DNA of 64,000 bases from Burhinus oedicnemus (taxonomy: Eukaryota > Chordata > Aves > Charadriiformes > Burhinidae): positions 2,065,798 to 2,129,797 of the forward strand of contig VFFE01007724.1 in NCBI GenBank assembly GCA_008921705.1, given 5' to 3'. The position numbers and the translations under genes are program-made. The notes below the pieces were generated by a model. That model was given only the letters and a program-made list of their open reading frames with translations, made no database searches and had not been told where the DNA came from. Shown one piece after another: positions 37,101-48,760 of this stretch (its first letter is position 1; each line of letters opens with the position of its first letter).

Positions 37101-39883
37101 CTTTTTGGTCATCTAAAATGGTTAAAATAATCCGCTTCCACGCTGTCAGAGGAGTGACAGAGCAGCACAAAAGGGGGAGCATGTGGCTTGGAAGAGGAGG
37201 ACAGGCTCTTACTGGGGTGTCAAGCTGTTAATTAGCTCTGCCACAATATGAGACTGAGCTGCTTCTTTTACTGTCTCTTAATTATTAACACATGTTAGAA
37301 ATATGAAAACTTATGTGCTCTTGCAGCTAGGGACAAGTGTGGTCTGTCACCTGCCTGGCTGATGGACTTTGGTGCCTTCAGCCTGGTGGCTCCTCTGCTT
37401 TTCCTCTCATTTCAGAGGAGAGGGAATCATTTCCTTGCACCTGCATTTTGGATGGAGCCAGCCCCAGCATTTTGGGGCAGCCCTCCAGAAGCTGATGGAG
37501 GTGCTCTTTATTTACGGTGTCGGAGCTCTGGGTGGAATTTGGCTTCTTGCTTTGTCAGCAGACATGGCCAAAGCACTTCTGGCTCGGTTTCATTATGAAC
37601 TCAGGAGACAGCCTCGGTTTGTTAACAGGTTCGAAAAGTATTAAAACGAGCTCATTTCAGTGTCCAGCATCTGCGCTAGAATGGACTGACTTTTTCTCAT
37701 TTAAATTAAACTTTGTATTGAACCATGAGCTTCAATTAAAACTTGCAAAGTTCTAATTTCTTGGAGGACTTGTATCCGTCTGGTGGATACAAACAACTGA
37801 GGAACATCCTTCTCTAAAGGTCTACTTTTTAACCGTTCAAAAATATTTGACATAACCCAAAATACTAACAAAAAAAACCCCAAAAGGTATGGTTCTGTTC
37901 TAGTGTTAATTGGGGAATAGTTTCACTGCAAGAATAGTCTTTAATAATTCCTGGGGTTTGTCGTGCTGTGGAGATGGGGTCAGTATTTTACTCACTACTG
38001 CCTGAAGGTTGTTTTGATACCATTGATGAGAGAGATGAAATAATGTATGCTAAAGTCATTTGGCTAGCCGTGAAATCAAAGCGCTGGAAACAAAATCTAG
38101 CTGCAAATCACTAGGCTGTCATTCTTTTAAAGCCTGTTATCCAAATGACTTTAACAGTTTGTGGGTCATACGCAAGGTTAAGAATCGTCTTGCACAGTGC
38201 ACGTTTTGATGATAAAACACAATATCTTTTTTTTTTTTTTTATTGGAAGTGTTACAGTCAACAGCATCGGTGTGGGAGTTTAATTTCTTCCTGCAAGTAG
38301 ATCAGTGCTCTGTATGAGCAGTTGGTACGAGGTTTAGGAGGACAGATACGAGGCATGCTGAGCGAAGTGTTTCTCACTCGTTGTATAGTGGTTGTCTAGT
38401 CTGTATGTAGAAACTCTGAAACTGTTCCATTTTTAAATTTGTTTCCGAGTCAGAGTACCTGTTTTGAGAAATACTGTCTAGGGCCAATAATAGCATTTTG
38501 GTGAGTGGCTGGAACAGGTTAAACATTAAAGCTTTATTTTATTAAGCAACGTTTATGTGTAACATTTAAATTATCGTCTACTTTAATGGTGAACTCAGGA
38601 TTTCTGATCTTACAATGACTTTTTTTCTCGCAGTTTTTCAGGTTTGAGAAATCACTGACAAGCAATGAGTCGCGTAACACTGTTATCTGTTCATTTTACC
38701 TAATCTCAGGCATGTTCCATCCTGAAGAACTGAACAACACTTGATAAGCCAGTGTGGATTGAATCCCCCCAAAAAGTGTCATTGTGTGTTTACCAGTATG
38801 GGCCATTACATATAGATACACTCTCCAGCTGACTGTGGAGTGGAACTTGGCATTATGTATAGGCCAAAGTAGATTCAGAGAGAAATACAAAACTATATTC
38901 CCCAAAAGAAAATTGCAGAGATTTTTTTTTAATGGGGAAAACACATTCACTCAAATAATATTTCTGTAAAGTTCCTTCTGAACCAATTGTCACTTCATAT
39001 TTTTGATGGGTTTAAATAGAGCCATTTAGATGGCAGCTCCTCCCCCCAATTGCTTACTCCTCATGCTGAATTTTTTTTTCGATTCACAGTAAAATTGTTG
39101 ACTATCTGGGGAGACAAATAATGTTGAAAGGGCTATAGAATAAGGTGTGTGTGGGGGAACCCATATGAGCTGAATAATAAGATGTAATAATGACTTTTTT
39201 TTCTTATTGGGGCTGTAGTATGGGTAAAGTTTCCTGCACAGTTCAGTACAGGGAATTATGAAGAGCAGGAGAACCACACGCCTAAAATGACTTCTTTTAA
39301 TTTAAACTTCGGAGTTCCCATGTGCTTAATACAGCTGACGATAAATTGCCGTATTTCAAATCTAGATGTGACTAGTAAAAAACGCATGTGCTGATTAGAC
39401 TGTAAATAACTGGGTAGAGAAAACGAACCAAGATCGGAGGAGATGTAAATAATTCTGGATTCCTGTGTATAACTTGGATTTTGAGGGGTTGGGAAGTCCT
39501 GTTTATTGTATGATAAGCGGCCTGAGGAGTTATAAAAGTGTAGATGGATAGGGAACCACTTTTTGGTGATTTAATGTGGACCGGTTTTGCTGGTATCAGA
39601 CAATAGACTGTGGCTTGCTTTGTTGTTGGGGATTTCATTAGATTTGGCTAAACTTTAGGAGCAGTCATTCCTAAAGGCCATTACATCCCATCTGTGCCTC
39701 AAGTCCTTCATATGTTTTAGTGTTTAGCTTTCTTCCCTAGAACGTGGTATGGTTTGGAGATGTTGGATGGCTTCTCCATCAGAGAAGGTTATGAAGTTAT
39801 CTTTTGTATCGGTAGTCAAAGCGAAAATTCAGCTTGCACTAACAAGGAGCAGAGTTCTCTCTGAGCTCTTCTCAAGAGTTCGA

Positions 39884-39921
39884 CCATGAGTATTTTCTTA
39901 GCCCATGAGTATTTTCTTAGC
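39884..39921. repeat. 19-bp perfect tandem duplication
   Basis: CCATGAGTATTTTCTTAGC occurs twice head to tail with no mismatch. Short recent duplication; no gene context. Confidence 0.95.
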
Positions 39922-40377
39922 CCGTGGCAAATGGGCTAACTAACAGGTTAGTGTAAATGTTTTCATATGTAATAAGGAAGTATTGAAATGAATTTTTCGT
40001 TCTCAAAGTAGTGAACTGTCATTGCAAACAGCTGTCTGATGTTTGGGGGGTTCATTTTATTGGCTGCTCTGTGTGATGTTCCCAATTTTAATGACTGAAT
40101 CCATGAGCAATTGAGCAAACTATTTCCATTTTATCTAGCCGCTTTCTTTTAGCTGCGAGGCTCTGTCTGCAGAAGTCGAATGCTTGTGGCACTTGCTTTG
40201 TTATACTTGTACTCAGTGCCTCGAAATGGAACTTGCATGTTCAGGGCTGGATTTCGGAGTGGAAACCATAAGCTTCTTGCTTGTATAACCACATTCCAAG
40301 GTTAGTCTGAATAGCTGAGATAATGAATTTGGTCTTTGTGCGTTCTTAAATAGATAGATAGTTTTTCACATATGTGA

Positions 40378-40395
40378 TTTTTTTTTTTTTTTTTT
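40378..40395 (+). repeat. Poly(T) tract
   Basis: 18 consecutive T about 440 bp upstream of an FNDC3B exon; too far away to serve as the polypyrimidine tract of that acceptor. Confidence 0.85.
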
Positions 40396-40831
40396 GCTAC
40401 AATTGGACGCTTTCCTTGGGAGCTGCCTCATTCCAGGCTGCACAGTTTCTGCTTTGTTCTCTGCTCCCATGCCTTCGACAAGAATAACTTAACCAGATTT
40501 CAATATAGGAATTGTGGGCTGCTAAAGGCCATATTGTGTTACTGCTTAATGCTGTATAAGTTGATCAGTGGGTAATATAAAGTCTATGTTTTAGCTGTTT
40601 TATGATGAAAATATTATTTCAACGGAATATATGGTAAAGTCATTGAACAATGATCTTATTCTCAAAATGATGGCACAAGGCATTTTCCATATACCAGAAA
40701 TTAGTGGAGCTGCTCATTTTGTTATTGCAGGCTTCAAAAATAAAGCTATTTTTAGCCTTTTCTGAGCAATTGTGCAATTTTTTTTATCTGGGAAAAAAAA
40801 AATTAATATCTTATTTCTCTCTTTCTCTCAG

Positions 40832-40908
40832 GACCAGCAGAGGTTCCCATGATGTCACCCAATGGATCCATTCCCCCTATTCATGTGCCTCCCGGTTATA
40901 TCTCACAG
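40832..40908 (+). CDS. FNDC3B: FNDC3B internal coding exon (probably coding exon 3 of the gene; residues from about 64)
   Basis: FNDC3B is an ER/membrane-associated protein with a Pro-rich N-terminus, about nine fibronectin type III repeats and a C-terminal membrane anchor; it is known as a regulator of adipocyte differentiation, adhesion and migration. This 77-nt exon starts with two bases that complete a Gly codon split over the upstream intron and then gives 25 codons beginning PAEVPMMSPNGS and ending PPGYISQ, which I recognise as the conserved FNDC3B N-terminal segment. The acceptor is strong: a C/T-rich run from 40811 to 40829 followed by AG at 40830-40831. The donor is CAG|GTACAC at 40909, with no G at +5, so weaker than consensus. 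The exon ends in phase 0, which matches the phase-0 start of the next exon. The preceding exons were not found upstream. The paralogue FNDC3A is less likely because the residues match FNDC3B closely. Confidence 0.96.
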
Positions 40909-43900
40909 GTACACTTCTTGGAGAGTTAAAATGTATATAAAAGCAATAGCCTTGATCCATATAGAGAAGTCTACTTGGTTGAAGTTGAATTGAGAAATAC
41001 TAATGAAAATAGTAATACACGTTTTCATACTCCTCCTCTTTACTGACAGTACACACACGTTCGCACAAGTGAGCATGTGTGTGTGCCTTCACACACTCGT
41101 ATGTCTACCAGTTGGGTTTTTTTAACGCTGGCAAAAACTCTGCGTACAGACTGAGCCTATATGTGCAACTTCTCTCCCTTTGTGAGAGGGAGAGGAGTCC
41201 ACGTTGTTAGGTGATGCCTGAAGTTTTAGCATGACAGTCAGAAGGGGTAGAAGACCGGTGGAAGTGAGAAAAGGAGCCACTGTAGCTATAAAATATGCTG
41301 TTGATCCCAGCAGAAATCCTGCAGCATTGCAAGAACTGGGGGTTTTGGTTTGTTTTCAAGAATAAATGTGATTTAATTATCTATTTATGGAAAAAATGAA
41401 AATCATTTTTCACAAAGCAGCTAGGTTTTGGAACTCTTGAACAGCTACTGCTCATCTCTGTAAATAACCACTTCAAACTACCAGGTTGTGTTCCTTCCAT
41501 CTTCTGCAAAGCTTAGATTCTTTATGAAGTAAGGAAGACAAAAAGAAAAAGAAAAAAAAAGAAAGGTTGATGTCAGGCAGAATAGCTGTGAACAAGACAA
41601 TAAACCCAATAATTTCACCACTTTCATTGAGACTTGGACTGGACCGAAAGCTTCATTAAGAGTACACAAAATATTTCAAATATCCTTGATGAATAGCATA
41701 AGAACTTTTGATACATATATTTTGGCATCTTGTTAAGTAGAAAATAGATGATGTCCCGGAATTCCTTCCCCTCCCCAGGAAACATGTGAGCTTGTGTAAT
41801 TCTGAAAAATTGTGGATGGCGTCATACTTAAATCCCACAAAATACTGCAATCGCTCTGTGGTATTGTAACTTCTGAACAGAGTGAAAACATGCCTCGAGT
41901 ACGGGAGACGTTGTTAGCTGGCGTAGGAGAGAGGGCAGGATGGCAGGGGGGGTCCAGCTTCCTTCTGCTCCTCGAGCATCCCCAGGTGGGTGGTTGGGGT
42001 ATGCTTTGGGACGGCATTTGCGGTGCTGTTTAATACTCCTCATGTGCTCACCTAATTTAATAAACTGGCCCATATCATACAGAGGAATTTTTTCAACATT
42101 TACCCTTCCTTTGAAATAACTTTAACCCCTTATTGCTATTAAAATGGTTATACCTCTCAGCCCCTGTCCTGGGATAAATAGTTGAGTATATTTGAAACGG
42201 TTTCCAAACCAGCATCATGAAATCTTCCATTTGTATCTCTGTCTGAACCCAGTTCCTCTTTAATGCTTTTTGTGGGACACCATAATAATTCCACAAAAGA
42301 AGCCTTTAAGTAGTTTCTTAACAAAAAAAAAACCCCAAAACAAAACAAAAAAACCCAACCAACCCTCTTCTGAAGAAATTTTTCCAAGGAGCTGGAAATA
42401 TGTTGGAAAGTTTTAGGGGAAAACTCTGTATTCAATGCTTTTCGGCAGCAGAATGTGTGTTCTGTGTGACGAGCAAGCCTCTTCCCTTTCAGACTGCTTC
42501 ATATGAAATAGTAGTTGAAAGTGTGTAGTAATCAAATTAGTTCTTACTGTAATAGATGTCCCTGCCTTATTTACTCTTGCTTTTGTCTGTTGCCTCATAG
42601 TTAAAAACTCTATTTTATGATAAACGATGAGAACACAACTTAAATTTAGAATGGCAAGGGAAAGGCCATAAAGCAAATTAATGCACTCTGACATATGAAT
42701 CAAAATATATTAGATTTTTTTTGTTTGATTTGTCCCCAAAGCGTACATCTAAGAGTCAGGCAGAAAGCAGATACCCGTGCAGAGGAGTAACGGTGCCTAT
42801 TAAAAAAAGGCATGACAACTTTTTTCCATTTTATTATGCCAAGCCTGTGGGAGCTGTGAGTATTACATTAGTTATCTAGTGATTGCAACCCTGCATTAAA
42901 ATGATGTTTCATTACCTCTTCGGTATGGTGAAAATGATCAGCAAAAAAATTGGCAGGAGGTTGTGTGCCCTGCAAGATCAGCTCCACTGGAAGCAGCAGA
43001 AAAAACAGTTATTTCTATTAGTAGTCATGACTAGAAGCTGGGTTTGTTGATGTTGAGGAGATATTCCCAATGATGAGGCTTAGCCAGGGTGGGAAAAAAT
43101 CCAGGGAAATAATAGAAGACAAATACACACCACCAGTTCAGATCTACCATGCTATGGTTTTACGTTCAAAGACTGATTCAATACAGCCAGTTATTTTGCA
43201 TTTCCTTCTCAGCAGACAAACCTCTGTGCATCTCTGGCAGACAGGAGCTATCAGATCAGAGTTCATGTCTCCTCAATTCGGTGTTGGCTAAGGGTTAGTT
43301 AAATATAAAAGAGAGAAAAAAGTTCTTTGCTGTGCTCTTGGTGGACAATATTGCTACCGCGAAAGTTAGTTGCAGAAGGTGGCATGGTAGAGACTTTTGT
43401 ATTAAACGCTTGCAAAGTCAACAATTTTGGTTTCAACTGTTGGATGTTGAAGGAGAAGAAGGGAGCAGCTCCTACGACTTGTCAGGAGCTGGGCACAAGC
43501 TATTAATGCCCGTTGCGCTTCTGAGCTGCGGATGGAGCACCTCCCTGCCACATGAGTCCTGCGGACCAGGCTGGGACCATGTCCACCAGAGGCTACGTGC
43601 CCTTGGGGTCTGTGGCCCAGTGCCTCCTCCTGACTCCCAGAGCACTCTGGATCCCTGGTGTTAGCATGATCTGAAGATTAAAGATCGTGGTTTAGATGCC
43701 AAGCTATTAAATTTGGGGACATCCTCATGGCTTGTTGTTTCTGCTTTTCACCGTGCGTGTTTGGGAGGAGGGAAGTAGGATTTGGGGTGTCCTAATGAGG
43801 AGAACTAGAACAATGGAAGTATCAAAAAGCACAACCATGAACTTGTTTGCTTAGGGCTATTGGCTGGAGACAGCTCTCTGAAATAAATCTGGAGCAATTC

Positions 43901-46900
43901 CACTGGAGTTTGAGGAATTACTCTAGTAGCTGGACATGAAAATTTGGCATGAAACTCCACTTTTGATTTTATTTAGAGTTATTACTATGTGGTCTCTGCC
44001 ACAGATATTTTAAGGCTGAAGGACTAATTTACTGATTGGAGCATGAAGTATGCATAGAACTGATAAGACTCCTTTTGTCAGGAGGTAACGTTGGGGTCAT
44101 GTAGTCTGAACTATGCAACTCAAGCCATGGTCCTGCAGTTGCTGCATCGAGCACATAGCATTTGACAGTACCAGAGTATAACTTCTAGAAAGACGAAAGT
44201 CTTTAAATGACACTTAAAGTGGTAGAAAATCCATCACATCCTTGGGAATCAGGATTTTGGTCTTGGATACATCCTGTACCCTAAGAGAGGTGTTCTCCAA
44301 AACCATGTTTGAATAGCATAAGCTTTTAGGCACAGAGTCTTTGTTTTTGTGTGGCTTGCTGCTCACAGAGCTTCTCGGTGTGTTTTGTACACTGTGATCG
44401 ATCAAATTGTCCTTTAGGAGGATGATTCTCCCCAATGCTCTGAACACAAGGAAGGTTGTGCAGATCTCACACTCACATGGAGCAATCTGTAAAGGGACGA
44501 TCCTTTTCGTGAGCGTTGGTCCTGAAGATCTGTATCATTCTAGATTTAAAATATGCCAGCATTCTTGCCAGCATTATAGATGTTCATCTGTCTATTTTCC
44601 AGATTCAAGGTTCAGATTTAATACTGGGGCTTGTACGTGATGGATGGCAAAGATAGTGATGCAGACTTGCCAGGGCTGGCATGAACTTGGATTGCCATCC
44701 TTAATAAATTAAGTGAATAAATAAAATGTTGACATCCAAGTTCCTTGTGGATGAGCTCATTCTGTACTGTTTTCTGGTACAGATTGATTTATGAATGAAG
44801 TTTCAAATTAGTTTATGAAATTCCCGAAATATTGGTCGTGGTCCACCCAGTGGCAGTGCTCCAGATGTCCTTGCTGAACCTAGCACGCTAAGTTTAAGTG
44901 AAATAAGAAAATTTTTTTTGAAAGCAAATGGAAATTAATTCCATGTTACCATATTATACCCATTCAGTAAATGTGTGTTACAGAATGAGAGTGACTGTAT
45001 TCCTTTAACTGGAACTCACAAAATACAGGTACAGTTTACCTGTGCAAAATGAACATGCCTGTCTTTTTTCCTGGGGATGTAGTATTAAATTTCAGTGGAG
45101 AAAAATAAGAGAACGTGGAGTAGTGATGTACTTTGAATACGTGAATTATCTGTAGTCAGATTGAGTTTTCATTGCTACAGCAATATCTTTAATGGAAAAC
45201 AAATAACATTTAAAATGGTATTCTCAAAATGTGGCAACTGATGGGGGAGGCAGTTTTATTGTGCATGAGTAATGTTCATCCAGATGCTCCTGAAAGCTCA
45301 TCTATCTACCTCACTCAGCAATTAAGCTCCCTAAAATATGGAAAAAACCACACAGAACTATGCTATAATAATATTGTTATTGAGGCGGCATGCCAATTAT
45401 ACCAGAAAGCACAAAAAATAACAGCAAAAGACAACTTACCTAGTAAAAACACAAAACAATGAAATTTAGCTCTAGGTGCCAAATGACCAGAGATAATTTG
45501 TTTTCTGTAAATACAGACTGCTAAAATTAGTGATAGCAATTACTTTTAATATACCAGTTGCATCTGGAGACCTCAGCAGGCATTAGGGTTTCATTGCTTC
45601 TGGGCACTGAAGTAGAGACAGTTTAGCAGACAGTGTGTTTCCTGATGAATTTACGATCTTCATGACAAATGATTTTAAGCAGATACAAAGAATTGCCGAT
45701 TTCTTCTTCAAATAGTGAAGTTTAACCTCTCTGCTACATTAATGGATCAAAACTAATTGCCTCTTTGTGATGAACTGAAAGAGTGTCATCTCCCAGAATG
45801 GCACTGCTATAATCTACCTACTGCAAGTTTTACAAATCCAGATAGATTTACAATCTTAACCTGGGCTGATTTTGTAGCTACCTAATGCATATTATATACA
45901 ATACATTGGATTACCAATTCTATGATCTGTTAAGGACAGAATATGATGTTTAAAGATTGTATGTGCAACTTCAGAATTTTACATATACATCTATAATTCC
46001 TAGTTTAGGGAGAAAATGTCCTGTAGGATAGGGAAAAAAAATCTTTTTTTGCAAGGTCCCCTGTGTTTCTGCATTTATTTGGAATGTGTGCACATGAAGT
46101 AACAAGAATGCTGTCAGCATTTGTGGCCTGGGACGAAACAAATAAAATACATTAATATTAGTCTCTTAGCTTTTTGACAAAAGTCATTTGGAAGGCTGGC
46201 TCATCCCCTGATCTCTGGCTTTTCTCTCACTGCTGCTGCTATTTTATAGTTTCATCTAGCAGGATAATTTCATCAAAAAGGTCTTTGAAGGAACTCAGAG
46301 CTTTCCTCCCAGCTCCTTAGAAGATAGTTCAGGAAGAGAAATCCTAATAATTTTCAATACGGGTTTACATTGCGTGCTGCTACAGAGTACAAGCTTTCTG
46401 TCTAAATCTGTTCTTTAACATATTCGTCTTTCAGCAGGGCACAAAACACACACGTAGTCTGTTCTAGATGCGCAGATAAGAACTTATACCCCCCTGGAAG
46501 ACTAAAGTTGGCTTTGAGGCTTGGACTAGTTGAAGCCACGATGAAAACCTTTCACATCAAGATGTAGGAACTTGCTATCTCAAATTAGAGCATGACACAA
46601 GTCTGAGAGAGTTTAAGTCCAACATTTCGGTACTCAGTCCTAAATAAGTAGTTCTGTTTATCAAATATCTGCTAAATGGAACAGGATTTTCCTCTTCTCC
46701 GGGTTTTGGAGTGCAGGTTTTGGACCTGGTGCCAGGATAAGAGATGCTGTGGAGGTTGAGTAGAACCAGGAGCAGAGATGGGAGGCCTGAAAATGCAGCA
46801 GTTACACCGATGTGATAGTCGAAATCTCTGAGGTTCAGCCATCTTTTGAGGACTCTGTAAATTCAAAATCTAAAGCTAGCCAATAACGAATTGGTAGCTG

Positions 46901-48516
46901 CGGTTGTAAATTGAAAGGTTAGGATCGAGTATGTTAAGCTAAATGATTTCTGTTCTGGTTATTCAGCGTAGCTTTTTTTTTTTTAATGTAAAATGTCAAT
47001 TACAAGCGAGTGAATTAACTTTCTATAGAAATTTTTCTTCTGTAGGGGGCCAGCCAACCCACAGAAATTGTCGGTGTCTGTGGTCGCAGCCCGTAGCTAA
47101 CAGGCGTAAATTCATATAACCTTAGAACACAGATGGCCGAAGGAAGGAACTGGGTCAGCTAATACTAGTTGAATTTTACCCTGCGATAACTTGCGGAGCT
47201 GATGCCTGAGTTTTCTGGAGCGGTACCTCTCAGACGGGGCTTGGCCCCCTGCCGCAGAGTCAGCAGAAACAACCGTGTGCCCATGCCGTTGCTTCGCTTC
47301 GGGGCACAGCAGCGTAAACCCGTTCTTCTTTGTGGTTTAGGCTACGACACTGTGATGTGACGAGGGTTGCTGGAGCGTGGGGATCCGCAGCAGGGTCTCT
47401 TCTGCTCATGCTGCTGTAGGGGTAGGTAACTCCAGCTAGTGCTGACGATAATCAGCTGAGAGTGGCAGCATCTTATGGCAGGTGCCCTTGGTGCACATTC
47501 ACTTATCTCATACAACATGTTCATCACCTATATTATTCCACCTGAGTCATCAGTCAGTTCAGAAAAAACTAGGTTTTTAACAGCCTGTTTGTTGTATGAG
47601 ACTAAATTATACTTCCTTCGTGCTTTTCTACCTTATATGCACGTCAACGTACAGAACCAAAGGGATAGTAATGCTTCTTACGCGGTTGTATTTTTAAGTT
47701 CCAGAAATGGCAGAAGTTTTTTGAATAAGCTTCAAGAAAAGCTTGGCTCCTGAGTCTGGACTGAAATTTGGCTGGTTGACTGTTCTCCAGAAATACAGCT
47801 CTGGAAGAATTATAAGCTGAAAAACTTTTTTCAGCCTAAGCACATTTCCACCTTCCAACATCTGTTTTTACATGCTTTGACTATGGCATTTGGGGCCAAG
47901 TTATGCATATTCCAGAGTTGATTTGCACGGACGTATAGACCAGCCCCGTAGCAGAAAAAACCCGCCTTATGATTTGTCTTGAACAGATACCTGTTGTGAA
48001 CAGAGCAATTCCTTGGAAAACGTGTGTCAGCACAACGGGTTCTTGCAGAGTACATGTCTCTGTGCACACACGCGGCTTCTCCGCAGTAGCAGTGCCAGCT
48101 CATTTCCAAGCGTTACTAACTCCGTGCTCACTCAGAGTGTTGTCGAAATCAGTGGTAGAAATTTTATGGGCAGAATGTAAGGTTGGTCCCATGAGTCTCT
48201 TATTTTGGTGCTTTGTGTTCCTTTTTCAATTGTTTAACTCCCTAAGTACAGGTTATTTATTTTGTCTCCCACCCACATAGTTATCACTAGCAGCAGTGAG
48301 TCTCCCAGTGATTAGTGTGGCTATCTGAGTCTCCGAGAAAAGCCACATCACCACTAGGATTACTTCTGCTGATACTAATTTTAGAAACGTGTTTTTGAAT
48401 AAACCTCAGGACCCGCCATTTTCTAATGGGAGAACAAACCGTAAACAGAGCTGTTTTAAAAATATGTTTGGTTCGGATGCTGCGTAACTTGCTCATTTCC
48501 CTTCCTTCCCTTCCAG
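40909..48516 (+). other. FNDC3B: FNDC3B intron (7,608 bp) between two recognised coding exons
   Basis: The intron is bounded by GT at 40909 and AG at 48515-48516 and has phase 0. No CR1 copy is recognised in it. The stretch 45190-46060 is AT-rich with very few CpG and many TAATTG, TTAATG and CAATTA cores, and is a candidate conserved non-coding element. The remainder is unremarkable apart from short A-rich runs (about 41544-41560 and 42319-42355). Confidence 0.9.
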
Positions 48517-48760
48517 GTGATAGAAGACAACACCGGCGTTCGGAGGGTGGTGGTTACCCCCCAGTCTCCGGAGTGTTACCCACCTAGCTATCCTTCAGCC
48601 ATCTCTCCAACCCATCACTTACCTCCATACCTGACACATCATCCCCATTTTATTCACAACTCTCATACAGCTTTTTATCCTCCTGTCACTGGACCCGGGG
48701 ACATGCCACCACAGTTTTTCCCTCAGCATCATCTTCCCCCGACAATATATGGAGAACAAG
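48517..48760 (+). CDS. FNDC3B: FNDC3B internal coding exon, Pro/His-rich N-terminal region
   Basis: This 244-nt exon encodes 81 codons plus one base, starting VIEDNTGVRRVVVTPQSP and ending PTIYGEQ with the first base of a Glu codon. The segment is rich in Pro, His, Tyr and Ser (for example THHLPPYLTHHPHF and PQFFPQHHLPP) and has no predicted fold; it lies in the presumably cytosolic, disordered part before the FN3 repeats. The acceptor is very strong, with an uninterrupted pyrimidine tract at 48498-48514 and CAG at 48514-48516. The donor AAG|GTGAGC at 48761 is near consensus. Entry is phase 0 and exit phase 1, consistent with both neighbours. From memory the human exon has the same length, and I recall it as exon 5, the first of the two exons in circFNDC3B. 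Residue identity to the human sequence is very high by eye. Confidence 0.97.

Larger units (their letters stand above)
19261..40831. other. Presumed FNDC3B 5' intron up to the first recognised exon
   Basis: I find no exon encoding the expected preceding FNDC3B residues and no other recognisable gene. Content seen: a 72-bp tandem duplication (21072-21215), poly(A) 22080-22097, (TCC)n 22297-22320, a CpG-rich patch 23220-23540, poly(T) 23841-23867, (GA)n 24129-24146, short direct repeats at 28086-28184 and 39884-39921, an AT/TATAGA-rich tract 30950-31130, and poly(T) 38227-38240 and 40378-40395. Confidence 0.5.

Noticed and set aside
1..40831. Search for the preceding FNDC3B exons (start codon and the segment ending CIQ)
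   Set aside because: By reading and by the list of open frames I found no segment encoding the expected residues next to a phase-1 donor. A translated alignment with a complete bird FNDC3B would settle whether a short exon was missed.
45229..45462. 77-codon frame that reads like a plausible protein (MWQLMGEAV...)
   Set aside because: No known family recognised, no acceptor or donor with matching phase for FNDC3B, and it sits in AT-rich non-coding sequence.
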